From positions 126,001 through 190,000 of the forward strand of contig JBBHKE010000880.1 of NCBI GenBank assembly GCA_037447655.1: 64,000 nucleotides of DNA, in the 5' to 3' direction. Positions 54,676-64,000 of this stretch are shown here, one piece after another. The notes under the pieces were generated by a model that saw nothing but the letters and a program-made list of their open reading frames with translations, was not told where the DNA came from and ran no database searches. This DNA is from Zygnema cylindricum (Eukaryota; Streptophyta; Zygnematophyceae; Zygnematales; Zygnemataceae). Within the stretch, counting starts at the first letter, position 1. Each line of letters begins with the position of its first letter. Position numbers and translations under genes: made by a program.

Positions 54676-54748
54676 GGAGAAGGCGTGGCGAGTCCAAGGT
54701 TCAGCAATGGGCGTCAATGTCAGGGACTTCCATGGCGACACCACACTG
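54676..54748 (+). pseudogene. Subtilisin-like protease (S8) active-site exon
   Basis: Frame c of this segment reads SKVQQWASMSGTSMATPH at about 54696-54746. SGTSMATPH is the catalytic-Ser signature of subtilases, which here would act as a secreted or endomembrane serine protease. The exon is bounded by an acceptor-like GTGCAG (54675) and a donor GTAAAG (54749). The neighbouring Asp and His motifs (DTG and GHGTH) were not found within the window, so this is an isolated exon or gene fragment. A longer frame overlaps it but has no recognisable motif. Confidence 0.6.
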
Positions 54749-54768
54749 GTAAAGCAAAACCCTAACCC

Positions 54769-54870
54769 CCCCCGAAAAACTCTAAAGAAACACCCTGAAA
54801 AACCTCAGAAAACGAAGAAATACCTTGAAAACCCTGAAAAACCCTAAAAAACCTCAGGAAGCCCTCAAAA
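54769..54870. repeat. CCCTGAAAA/CCCTAAAAA short repeat
   Basis: AACCCTGAAAAACCCTAAAA-like units of 10-12 bp directly after the subtilase exon. Confidence 0.7.
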
Positions 54871-55789
54871 TCCTTGATGCGGAGAAAAAAAAAATGTTGC
54901 GTGTAAGTTAAGTTAAATCTTGTCTTTTTGATTGCGAAAAAATCGAAAGTTATTGTCGAATGTAAGAAACAAGTACGGATTGGTTGTTGTCGAATATTCT
55001 TACCGCATATTTCCAAATTGTGAATATTCTTAAAACAAATGCATTTACAATGGTTTTATATGTTTAGCAAAATGCTCATACTTACTTAATTCAAATACAG
55101 TTGTAAGATGGAAGCTTAAAAAAATGCCTTATTATGGATCTTTGATGTTCATGAAATCATTATCATTCGCTTCCATGCGTATATTTTAACAACTTAGGTA
55201 GATTTTAATATTGTTTTTCTGTATATGTAGTACTGATACTTACTTTGCCTTAACACTGATGGGCCTTGTACCATCAATATTTGTCCACGGTATTTATGGA
55301 CAAACTTGCTTAAATTTTTTTTATGTAAATCCGCTAAAGCTGTTTTATTATAGAATTGAGTATGGAATCCATTGAATTGGGTAGGCTGATACTAAAACTA
55401 ACATGGATTGGTAAATGATACCGCTAAATTACTCAAGGCAAAGACAAATAAGCTAAATTTGGTTTAGCATAGAAGAGTGAGTGTGGAATTCACCAAATCT
55501 GGTAAATTAAGATAATGCCAACACTAACATGAATTGGCGACTGATAACACAGATAGAATTAGTATTCTTAACCACGGGAAGAATTAGTGAACTGTGTTAG
55601 TTGTGGGAGAATTTTGCTCAAATTAGTCCCATATCTTGTATGCTCTCAACTTAATGGACTATTTAGTAATTACAATTAACGTTTCAATTTCATGATTTAT
55701 GTGTGTGGTGAGGAGATGGTTTCACGAGTCTAAAAATTTGCCTCGATAATGATAATATGACAAGGGAAGAAGAATTGATATTATCAGGA
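54871..55789. other. No recognised gene
   Basis: AT-rich, with two diverged repeats of TAACATGAATTGG / GGTAAATTAAG around 55390-55530. Nothing else seen. Confidence 0.45.
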
Positions 55790-56430
55790 TATTTTTCTAT
55801 TATACATTTTTACAATATTTTGTACATCTTTTATATTATGTCATAAAAGTATTTTGTATATTTTTTACATTATATTATTACAGTATTTAATATATTTCTT
55901 CCATTATATTATTACAGTATTTAATATATTTTTTATATTAGTCTATTATAGTATTTTCTATATTTCTTATTATTTTATTATAGTAATATATTCATTTTTT
56001 ATATTTTATCAGTACATTATTTTATGTATATTATATATCATTGTTATATATTTATATTATATATTACATTATAAAATTATATTTATTAATGTAAGTAGTA
56101 TTATTGCATTGTATTTAGTATATAATCATATATAAACAATAATATAATAAATACATAATATTATACAATATAACATAACATAATATAGTATAATACAATA
56201 TATTATAGCATTACCTAATGCATTACCTAATACATCATATTGTATTATATATTGTATTATAAAACAACATAATGTATTATGTTGTACTACATTATATTGT
56301 ATTATATTATATTATGTTATGTAATAACATATAATGCAATGTTATGTTATATAGTTTAATATAATATAAGTATAATATATATGTGTAATGTAATATAACT
56401 TATATATAATATAATATAATAATATATATA
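55790..56430. repeat. TATA-rich low-complexity block
   Basis: About 640 bp made almost only of A and T, with TATTATATTATTACAGTATTT repeats on the left and ATAATATAA blocks on the right. Confidence 0.93.
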
Positions 56431-56600
56431 ATGCTCTCACTCTCTCTCTCTCTTTGTCTCTCGATCTCGCCCTCTCTCTTTGTCTCTCGATCTCGCACTC
56501 TCTCCCTCCCTCTCTGTCTTTCTCTCTCCTTCTCCCTCTCTCTCTTTCTCTCTCTTTCTCTCTCCCTTCCCCTCTGCCGCTCGCCCTCCCTCCCCTCCCT
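56431..56600. repeat. CT microsatellite
   Basis: CTCTCT and TCTCTCGATCTCG runs; a second CT run at 56747-56772. Flanks a short acceptor-like TTTTGCAG at 56662. Confidence 0.93.
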
Positions 56601-56889
56601 CCTTCCCAATCCCACTCTCTCCCTCTCATCTGTACGGTACCTTGTACTTTGTCTTTTGCAGGTCCCAGTGAGGCTAAAAAGTGTCGCGTCAGACAAGCCG
56701 TGGATATGGGAGGTGGCGACCTCTTCCTGAGTTTCTCGCAGACCTGAAATCTCTCTCTCTCTCTCTCTCTCCGGCCTTCTTTTCCGCGAATCAAAACATG
56801 CCACGTGGTATCCCCTCCCATCTGATACGTGACAAAGTATCTACATTATGATGCAAAGCAAAGACCTTTTGTCTTATTTTTTGTCAGAA

Positions 56890-58085
56890 AAGTCAATTGG
56901 GATCAAGCTGGCAGAAAAGACAAACCGCGAAGAGACAACAACGGGAAGAGACGAAACCGGGAAGAGAGAACCGTGAAAAGACAAAACCGGGGAAGACAAA
57001 ACAGGGAATACACAGGGGAAAGACAAAATCTGGCAAAGAAAAAACTCGGGAAGGACAAAACCCGGAGAAGACATAAACCGCAAAATGACAAAACCCGGAA
57101 AGAACAAAATTCGAAAAGAACAAAATCCGGAAAGAACAAAACCCGGAAACAACAAGTCTCGGAAAAGACAACCGGAAAAAACAAAACCCGGAAAAGACAA
57201 AAGACAAAAGATAAAACTCTGAAAAGACAAAACCCTGAAAAGACAAAACCTTGAAAAGACAAAACCTTGATAAGACAAAATCCGGGAAAGGACAAAACTC
57301 AGAAACCCTAGATATACAAAACCCTTGAAAGACAAAACCCTTGAAAGACAAAACCTTGAAAAGACAAAACCGGGAAAAGACAACCGGGGAAGGACAAAAA
57401 CCGGAAAGGACAAAATCCGAAAAGGAGAAAACCCGTAAAAAGACAAAACGCAGAAAGGAGAAAATCCGAAAAGGTCAAAATCCGAGAAGGATAAAAGAAT
57501 GAAAAGATAAAACCCTGAAAAGACAAAACCCGTAAAAGACAAAACCCAGAAAAGACAAGACCCAGAAAAGACGAAACTGGGAACAGATAAAACAGGGGAA
57601 AGACAAAATCAGGGAAAGACTCAAAAGACAAAACCCGGAAAAGACAACCCGGAAAAGACAACCCGGAAAGACAATACCCTGTAAAGATAAAACCCTGAAA
57701 AGACAAAACCCTGAAAAGACAAAACCCTGAAAAGACAAAACCCTGAAAAGACAAAACCCTGAAAAGACAAAACCCTGAAAAGACAAAACTCGGAAAAGAC
57801 AAAACCTCGAAAAGTCAAAACCCGGAAAAGACAAAATCCTGAAAGGACAAGACCCTGAAAAGACAAAACCCGGAACAGACAAAACATGGGTAAGACAAAA
57901 TCAGGGAAAGACTCGGGAAAGACAAAACCCGGAAAAGACAAAACCCTGTAAAGACAAAACCCTAAAAAGACAAACCCCTAAAAAGACAAACCCCTGAAAA
58001 GACAAAACGTAAAAGACAATACCTTGAGAGGACAAAACCCTAAAAAGTCAAAACCCTGAAAAGACCTAACCGGGAAGAGACAAAC
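56890..58085. repeat. 17-bp minisatellite AAAAGACAAAACCCTGA, about 70 copies
   Basis: About 1.2 kb of units on the plus strand, with a homogeneous core at 57690-57800 and variants CCCGG, CTTGA and CGGGG elsewhere. Three units make 51 bases, so the minus-strand frames give a repeating 17-residue Phe/Ser/Gly/Leu peptide. Those frames are not evidence of a gene. Confidence 0.93.
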
Positions 58086-58528
58086 CGTGATCCAATGGTA
58101 AAACCCTGCCCCGACATGGGAGGCGGAGTGGGGGGAGAGGGGAGGGAGATGGAAAAGGGAAAGGGGCTGGGGAAAGGGAAGGGAGGCGCGCTTCGGAGGG
58201 GGAGGCGAGAAGGAATCGAGGGGAAGTCGATCGGACACGAAGATCGAGGAATGGAAAGAAATCAAAGAAATAATGCGGAATGGAAATGAAGGTTGAACTT
58301 GGAGTGAAGAATGGAATGAAGGAATGGATGGTTGGAGTTACAATTAAAGAAACTGACACGGCTTCAAGTTGTGGCTTCAGGTATGACTTTTGTTTTCCAG
58401 CTTTCTTATTCTTTTTTCACTTTAGAAACTCAGAAGCCTTAATGGCGTAGGAAACCCTCTATTTTGCAGTGGAAAGAGTCATTTTGTTTGAACTCTGATT
58501 TTGGAAGAGTCTTTGATTGGTTCTTCAG
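58086..58528. other. GA-rich block and intron-like DNA
   Basis: A purine block (58115-58215) and then non-repetitive sequence ending in an acceptor. Confidence 0.4.
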
Positions 58529-58569
58529 GCACTGGAACAGAAAACCGCCGATGTCTCTAAAGCTGCAAG
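58529..58569 (+). CDS. Possible small internal exon, 41 bp
   Basis: Acceptor TTCTTCAG at 58528 and donor AAG/GTGAGT at 58570 bound an open frame ALEQKTADVSKAA. The composition is coding-like, but it is too short to identify. Confidence 0.3.
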
Positions 58570-58899
58570 GTGAGTTGTGGTCCTTGAGAAGGAAAAAACT
58601 GCTTTTGTTTTGTTTCTCAACATGTTGCACGGTTTGTGGAAAAGTTGCCAAACGCGTAAAAGTGGTAAAACGCGTGAAAGTCTGTGAATGTCCCAAACCA
58701 TGCATGGGTTTGCATTTGTATCAGCTTTAGGCCTTTAAGACCTCTGCAAGCCTTGGTATGCTCAGGTAGTGAGGATCAAAAGGTTGCTTCTACTTTCCTC
58801 CTGCTATTGCCAGATCTTTCAATTTCGCCGGATTTTGTTTGAATGAGTTTTCAGGAGTTGTATGTCAAGATCAATTTATCGATGATCGACGGACCCGAG

Positions 58900-59095
58900 T
58901 GCCCTCCCTCTCCCCCCTCTCCTCCCTCCCCTTCCCCCCCCCTCGGGTGGCGGGGACGGGAGGGGAGGGAGTGGAGGGGTGAGAGGTGGGGGAAGGGAGA
59001 GTGGGAGTGGTGAGGAGTGGAAAGGGAGGGGAGATGGATAGAGGCTGGAGAGGGTGAGGGGAGAAGAGGAAGGAGGGAGAGGGGAGGGGTTGAGA
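58900..59095. repeat. C-run/G-run block with a strand switch
   Basis: CCCTCTCCCCCCTCTCC and similar up to 58943, then GGGAGGGGAGGGAGTGG-type purine sequence to 59095. The halves are roughly complementary, so it can fold back, and the G-rich half fits quadruplex patterns. Confidence 0.7.
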
Positions 59096-59245
59096 AGTTT
59101 GAGATTAAAATTGAGGGAGAGGTAAAGCCATTGGCTGAACAAATGGGCCAGTCTTGAAGGACATACCCTTTCGTTTTTGGAGTTTTTTAATCCTTTTAGT
59201 TTTTGAGTTTTTCTGACCGTACTCAAATTGGAGCAAGACGAGTAT

Positions 59246-59318
59246 GAACGGAGGAAACAAAGTGGACCCTACGATTGACTTTGCCGATAGTCAATATGGT
59301 GTGGACTTGACAGGGCAG
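59246..59318 (+). CDS. Possible exon with donor GTGAGC
   Basis: Frame MNGGNKVDPTIDFADSQYG then VDLTGQ, ending at CAG/GTGAGC. Coding-like, unidentified, and the acceptor side is unclear. A 5' exon is possible since it has an ATG. Confidence 0.25.
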
Positions 59319-59399
59319 GTGAGCCGTTTGGCTCTCAAAGTTGTTTGCTTTCCTTCGGATGGCAATACTTACATGGATCTGTCTAGGGACAGATATTAG

Positions 59400-59515
59400 T
59401 GAGAGAAAGGGAGGGAGGGAGGGGGGAGAGGGAGAGAGAGGGAGAGGGAGAGAGTTAGAGGGAGAGGCACGGGGAGAGGGAGGAGTGGAAGAGGGAGAGG
59501 CAGAGAGTTTCGCTG
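59400..59515. repeat. GA-rich microsatellite
   Basis: GAGAGGGAGAGGGAGAGAG-type purine run, followed by a short TATATA run at 59560-59580. Confidence 0.9.
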
Positions 59516-59717
59516 CTTTTTCGATTTCCGGCAAAGGTGCCACTCATTATATATACATGTTTATATATATATATATATCTTTATATTAATATGTGTATCT
59601 GTGTGTTTAATGTGCATGTGTACATATTTGTATAGAAGTACTCAAAATGGCCAGTATGACATTTTTAATGAAGGGGGATGAATGTGTACTTGCCACTATT
59701 ATTTGTGTGGTTGGCAG

Positions 59718-59806
59718 TCTCTGATAAGTCTGAGGCCTCTGCAATGAATGGGCTTTTTGTAGGCGCTTCAGACAGCCCAACAGGGATTATTCTCGGGCGC
59801 ATATGA
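59718..59806 (+). CDS. Possible terminal exon, 28 codons
   Basis: After the acceptor GGTTGGCAG (59717) the frame reads SDKSEASAMNGLFVGASDSP, TGIILGRI and a TGA at 59804. The residues look coding-like. No family recognised. Confidence 0.3.
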
Positions 59807-60433
59807 TTGGGTACACCTCGTTGGCGAAACATAAAGATCAAAATTACTCGATTGTGGCATAATGCAGGAAGCCCATGGGTTTCGTGATTACTGTTGTCAC
59901 ATTTTTGACAACAGTAAACATTGTAAACATTTGGTTGCCGCTGGCATTCAGAAGGTGTTTCGTCATTACTTCCGTCTCTTTTTGTAGTGAAAGGACATAT
60001 TTTGCAACATGTATACGAGGAGCTGGCATTGTCTAGGCAACATTCTTTTTGTACCACAACAGCTGGTTTTCATGAGGTGAGAGTGCTTGTTTTCCAGGAG
60101 AAGAGGCGGAAATCAAGTGGGGAAAAATGAATGCCTTTTCTTCAATCTCCCTCGAACCAGGTCCGCCCCTGGGATGCTTTGGGTTCAGTTTTACTTTCCC
60201 TCTTTTCCGGCTCTCATTTTTCTTTCATTTTTCTTGCGAATGTCTTATTATCCTTTGCGCCTGTTCTTCCTCAAATTAAATGTCATAACTGACCGGCCTC
60301 TACTGTATATTGTTTGGAAATAGCCACAGTTGCTTTAGGAACCTTCACGTCAGACTTAACACGAATTATAGTCTTTATATACTTTTCCACTACTTCATCA
60401 CTTGATTGTTTGGTGTTGTGTATGCTTCAGTTT

Positions 60434-60789
60434 TATCTCCTTGTTTCAGGATCGAGAGAAAGGGAGGGAGGGAGGGGGAGTCGAAGCACACAGAACTCGG
60501 CAGTGAAGCTGAAGGTCCACACAGAGGTTCCAATAAGACAAGCTCATTATAGGGGTCCAACAAACATGGGTCTGGAGGGGAAATGGACTCTTCTAAAGTG
60601 AAAAAATACACTTTCAGTCATCCAAAGTCTGGGATTTTGAAGAAGACTGGGCATATCTTTTCGGGAGCAATGGGCGAAGTTTTGGTACCTGGTCTCCTGA
60701 GGTCTCGGGAGGATCCAGTCAGCGAGCTCTGACTGCTGCTTTGACTGGAGGCGGCTCTGGAGATCTCACGCTGACAACTCGGACTGCCG
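60434..60789 (+). CDS. Duplicated exon-like segment, first copy
   Basis: An acceptor-like TTTCAG near 60449 and a good donor CCG/GTAAGT at 60790. The last 130 bases are open in two frames. One reads GSNGRSFGTWSPEVSGGSSQ and RALTAALTGGGSGDLTLTTR up to the donor. Its counterpart at 63560-63685 reads GSNGRNFGT-stop-SPEDWRGSNQ. I do not recognise the protein. Confidence 0.35.
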
Positions 60790-61100
60790 GTAAGTTGGAG
60801 ACCCGGGCTATCTCTTTTGGGATTCAGCATAACTATTTAAATTTTTAACCTTCAAAAGACAGATACTGGTGTACTCTTATAGGGAACGGGGATAGGTAGA
60901 AGCTGCAGCTCTGCAAAGCATTGGCTGGAGATTATTTTGGGATTTTATGCATCATAAACTTATTTGTCGAACATATGTCAGGCAGCTTGGTATCCGTGTG
61001 TTGTGTCTAAGGTTCTTTATTCGTCTCTTGTGTCTGTACAGAAAATTTCTATTAAAGCTATGGCCTTATTGCATGTCTGCCTTAGACTGATCGCATGTCA
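60665..61100 (+). repeat. Direct repeat, first copy (about 435 bp)
   Basis: Matches 63563 to the window end at roughly 90% identity, spanning the exon end, the donor GTAAGT and the following intron-like DNA (GAGACCCGGGCTATCTC, GGGAACGGGGATAGGTAG, GCATCATAAACTTATT, GTTCTTTATTCGTCTC). Confidence 0.93.
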
Positions 61101-61392
61101 CGTTGCAAAGTTGACTGAAAGAGGACACATTTCAAGAGCTCTTCTCCCTCCATTTCCTCCCCCTTTGCATGTTGAACAGTGTATTCAATGGACTAACCGA
61201 TGAACTGCATATTCAGTTTTCTGAGTAGTTTGTTTCTTTAATTTTTTTCACGAGTGTCAGAAGTTGTTTTTTCTGTTGTCACTGTGTTACCAGTGTTTTT
61301 CTTTTTTTTTTCTTTCTGGTGTGTCATTGTTTACTAGTATTGAAATGGTCAATTCTTTTGATTGGACTGTTGCCGCCTTACAGAGCTTATTT

Positions 61393-61640
61393 CTTCTGCT
61401 GCTGGTGCAGGGCTCATTGGGAGCTCAAGTCCTCAAGATATCCTCAAGATTGGGAGCTCTGACAGGCGGAATGGGCTACTATGTTGTGTGGGAGATGTTT
61501 TAGGAGAATGGACCGACTCAGAAACAGACGATGGACCTGTCCGGAAGATGCGATATCCTAACTCTCCACACGGTCGAACCCATGCTATGGCAGAGAGAGA
61601 GAGAGACAGGGAAGGAAGGATTTTAAGTTTGTTTCAAATT
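61393..61640 (+). CDS. Coding-like segment, unidentified
   Basis: Frame ELISSAAGAGLIGSSSPQDI, LKIGSSDRRNGLLCCVGDVL, GEWTDSETDDGPVRKMRYPN, SPHGRTHAM after an acceptor-like CTTACAG near 61384, with another CAG at 61410. It merges into a GA repeat at 61590. Not recognised. Confidence 0.3.
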
Positions 61641-61949
61641 CCCTGCCCGGATTTGAAAGCGGGAATCCCTCGGAAATGTACTCGTTGCCGCATCTCATTG
61701 TGGTGTGTTTCCAGCCCTTGGTTTCAGTCGTTATGGTTTCATGGAGATGTTTCCTCACCTCTTAATTATCTTCATTTCACTCATAGGATCATTGAATTTT
61801 TGTTTTGTTCACGCTCCTTGCTGGCACACATTCTTTGACGGTCAATTTTCTTGTGTTGACGTTTCCCAAAATAATCAATAAAAAAACAAATTATTTAACA
61901 AATAAAAAACTATATATTCAATAAATAAAACAAAAAATAAAAAAAAACA

Positions 61950-61950
61950 G

Positions 61951-62022
<72 letters not shown>

Positions 62023-62032
62023 TTAAATCTTT

Positions 62033-62067
<35 letters not shown>

Positions 62068-62096
62068 CTCTTTAAAATATATATATATATATATAT
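61950..62096. repeat. TA microsatellite
   Basis: Long (TA)n runs interrupted by TTTAAATCTTTAAAA. Ends at an assembly gap. Confidence 0.95.
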
Positions 62097-62106
62097 NNNN
62101 NNNNNN
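62097..62106. other. Assembly gap (10 N)
   Basis: Ten undetermined bases between a TA repeat and CT-rich DNA. Confidence 0.99.
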
Positions 62107-62222
62107 CCACCCCTAAACCTCCACCTCTCTCTCTCTCTCTGTAACCACCTCCCTCCTCTCTCTCTGATCATCAGTGCTCTGAAAAATACTCTGTTTCCAA
62201 CCTCTCTCCCCCTCCCCTGCAG

Positions 62223-62282
62223 GATGTTTCTGAGAAACTCTTAGTCACAAAATTCGGTCTCTCTCTCTACCGTGACTACTAG
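62223..62282 (+). pseudogene. MCM3-like exon fragment, first copy
   Basis: After the acceptor CCCTGCAG the frame reads DVSEKLLVTKFGLSLYRDY and stops at TAG 62280. This matches the start of the next fragment (DDPGNLLVKELGLSLYQDL) and the MCM3 segment around the zinc-region/OB-fold end. It is a partial duplicate of that exon. Confidence 0.6.
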
Positions 62283-62406
62283 TGTCTCTCTCCTCCCTCC
62301 ACCAATGTCTCTCTCTCTCTCTCCACCTCCAAATCCCCACCAAAAATACCTCAAAAAATCTCAAAAAAGTCTCAAAAGAATCGTCTCCCTCTCCCTCTCT
62401 CTCCAA

Positions 62407-62583
62407 GACGACCCCGGGAACCTTCTCGTGAAGGAACTTGGTCTCTCCCTCTACCAGGACCTCCAGTCCCTCTCCCTTTAGGAGATTCCCGAGAGCTCTC
62501 CCCTTGGGCAGCTCCCGACACTGGCCGATATTCTACTGGAGGTCGATCTGGTGGACTCTGGCAAGTCGGGGGACAAGATTAAG
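62407..62583 (+). pseudogene. MCM3: MCM3 (DNA replication licensing helicase subunit) exon
   Basis: MCM3 is a subunit of the MCM2-7 helicase loaded at replication origins in the nucleus. The exon reads DDPGNLLVKELGLSLYQDLQ, SLSL, then EIPESSPLGQLPTLADILLE and VDLVDSGKSGDKIK, ending at a donor AAG/GTATTG at 62584. The GQLP motif after QE.PE and the DLVDS.K.GD motif match MCM3 rather than MCM2, 4 or 5. A TAG at 62479 stands where MCM3 has the Gln of LQE, a single C-to-T change, so this copy would be truncated. The upstream zinc-binding and downstream AAA+ exons were not found in the window, so a pseudogene or captured fragment is more likely than a working gene. Confidence 0.72.
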
Positions 62584-62694
62584 GTATTGGCGCGTACAGG
62601 CCTGAATCGGGGGCGGAGAAGTGAGGAGTTTCCGAGACTTTTAGGTGAGGGGAGGGAGAGAAGGTGAGAGATTTTGAGGGGGAGGAGGAGACGG

Positions 62695-62790
62695 AGGTGA
62701 ATGTTTTTTTGGGGGGTTTTTTCGAATTCTCTTGTGTTTTTCTGGGGGTTTTTTGGGGTTTTTTTGGGGAGGTGGAGTGGTGGGGAGGAG
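62695..62790. repeat. G/T-run low complexity
   Basis: Alternating TTTTTT and GGGGG runs over about 95 bp. Confidence 0.8.
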
Positions 62791-63322
62791 GGAATATCGC
62801 AAAAGGTTTATGAACTTGTGGGACATTTCCTCGCTTGTGTATCACAACCAGCTATAGGATATGATAGTTGCTGTTATGGACATAGCAAGGGAGAGGTTTC
62901 GAGACCGAGGTCTGATGATAACCGTGGTGTTAAAAAAACGATATTCCTTCCAGGACATTTTTAGATGCATGTTTTAGGACATGTTTATTCCAATCTCTGA
63001 TTTTGGTTTTGAGGAATTTTGTAGGATGCTTTTGATTTTGAGGAATTTTGTAGGATTCTAGTGCTAGTTCAGTGGCGGTGGAGTTTCCTTGATGTAGTGG
63101 AAAGTAGTATTTTATTTATTATTTATATTCACTAGCAAGAGTTTTAGTCATAGTTTTGGATATCGAAGTCAGTTATGAGTTTGTAAACTTGATGATGGTG
63201 GGTTCAGAATGTGTTTTTGTTTGTAGATATTGAGCAAGTATTTTTTTTTTTTGTTGTTTGAATGAGGTTATGCTTTTGATCAATTGATTGAAAACAATTT
63301 TATTTGTCGTTTTTTGTTCCAG
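62791..63322. other. Intron-like DNA with one coding-like stretch
   Basis: The frame VYELVGHFLACVSQPAIGYD at about 62804-62945 looks coding-like but has no family; the rest is T-rich. A repeated TTTTGAGGAATTTTGTAGGAT is at 63007-63053. Confidence 0.35.
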
Positions 63323-63429
63323 CTTGAACTTTATCGTCAGATAAATGCAACGAAATCTCATGTTTCTGCTGCTATTCTTCGACTAGTTGCAAGGGGGCTA
63401 TTCGTTACAAACAAGAGAGAGACGACGAG
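63323..63429 (+). CDS. Possible exon, 107 bp
   Basis: Acceptor TTGTTCCAG (63322) and donor GAG/GTAGAG (63430) bound an open frame LELYRQINATKSHVSAAILR, LVARGLFVTNKRETTR. Coding-like helical composition; not identified. Confidence 0.35.
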
Positions 63430-63562
63430 GTAGAGGCTCTTTGATGGGATGGCGCTAGACCTATGGAGAAAATGGACAATGGACGTATTGGATGAAAGGA
63501 GGACGAGAAAAGTAAAATTGATTCTGAAATTGGAAATGCTTCTCCGAACAGAGGTTGGGGAA

Positions 63563-64000
63563 GCAATGGGCGAAATTTTGGTACATAGTCTCCTGAAGAC
63601 TGGAGAGGATCCAATCAACGAGCTTTGATTGCTATTTTGACTCGAGGCGGCTCTCGAGATCTCATGCTGACAACTCGGACCGTCGGTAAGTTGGAGACCC
63701 GGGCTATCTCTTTTCGGATTCAGCCTAACTATTTAACTTTTTAACCTTCAAAGGCAGATACTGGTGTACTTCTTCTAGGGAACGGGGATAGGTAGAAGCT
63801 GCAGCAAAGCATTGGCTGGAGATTATTTTGGGACTTTATGCATCATAAACTTATTCGTCGAACACATGTCAGGCAACTTGGTATCCGTGTGTTCTGTCTA
63901 AGGTTCTTTATTCGTCTCTTGTGTCTTTACACAAATTTTATATTTGAGGCTATGGCCCAGACTATGGCCCTATTGCATGTCTGCCTTAGACTAATCTCAT
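63563..64000 (+). repeat. Direct repeat, second copy (runs to the window edge)
   Basis: Counterpart of 60665-61100, about 2.9 kb downstream. The exon part of this copy has in-frame stops (TAG in the FGT-SPED stretch), so it looks like the decayed copy. The donor GTAAGT is kept at 63686. Confidence 0.9.

Noticed and set aside
54769-54870. Telomere-like CCCTAAA repeats
   Set aside because: Units are irregular (CCCTGAAAA mixed with CCCTAAAAA) and never form a run of the plant telomere heptamer.
56874-57941. Long minus-strand reading frames with repeated Phe/Ser/Gly/Leu peptide
   Set aside because: They are translations of a 17-bp minisatellite (3 units equal 17 codons); the frames have no independent coding evidence.
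59665-60057. Cys-rich 130-codon minus-strand frame
   Set aside because: No regular Cys spacing or known fold, and it overlaps a better splice-bounded plus-strand exon candidate at 59718.
60618-60830. Minus-strand 70-codon Ser-rich frame
   Set aside because: It is the shadow of the exon-like plus-strand segment and is not kept in the second copy of the repeat.

Overview
The window is eukaryotic nuclear DNA, most likely from a plant-lineage (streptophyte) genome. The evidence is Ty1/copia and chromodomain Ty3/gypsy retrotransposons, a hAT transposase with a plant-style architecture, GT-AG exon boundaries, an antisense fragment of nuclear 25S/28S rRNA and exon pieces of MCM3 and of a subtilisin-like protease. 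I cannot name the species. There are two 10-N assembly gaps (6052-6061 and 62097-62106). About three quarters of the window is mobile-element sequence, much of it nested, and only one long reading frame (the hAT transposase) is uninterrupted.

Layout. 1-12,916: a tandem array of copia family 'A' elements that share LTRs (459-1163 and 10768-11485). A 40-bp satellite sits inside their internal region (1-371 and 11486-12682), and the 5' half is broken by small DNA elements, a gap and an unrelated LTR. 12,917-16,765: a truncated LTR of family 'S', then a decayed Tigger/pogo-type DDE transposase gene on the minus strand, itself split by a solo LTR of family 'B'. 16,766-36,175: one old copia element, family 'B', on the minus strand, into which at least five things were inserted: solo S LTRs at 18941 and 23746, a 3-kb hAT insert at 20338, an S LTR at 27905 that was then hit by a complete copia 'D' element (28283-34059), and a solo 'E' LTR at 35336. 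Matching 5-bp target duplications support most of these steps. 36,180-38,893: the 3' end of a chromovirus with an extra decayed ORF between pol and its LTR. 40,777-44,335: a young, complete, non-coding LTR element of family S with two 1306-bp LTRs and a perfect GAATT target duplication. 44,730-47,324: two further single LTRs. 48-53 kb: minisatellites and an rRNA pseudogene. 53-64 kb: minisatellites, low-complexity DNA and scattered exon-like pieces, with a 0.43-kb direct repeat.

How the parts relate. In copia families A, B, D and E the gag start codon lies inside the LTR. In A, B and D the gag frame then runs through the primer-binding site, which is a half-tRNA type (complement of the initiator tRNA-Met anticodon region, as in Drosophila copia); in E the LTR copy stops just short of its end. 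Family B LTRs carry a tRNA-like box A/box B module, antisense to the LTR, in all four copies. Families S, D and E share a short core-promoter-like module, and family S LTRs carry a conserved hairpin and upstream repeats. The most unusual single event is a 127-bp antisense piece of a D-type element replacing an equal length of the RT-RNase H region in element A.
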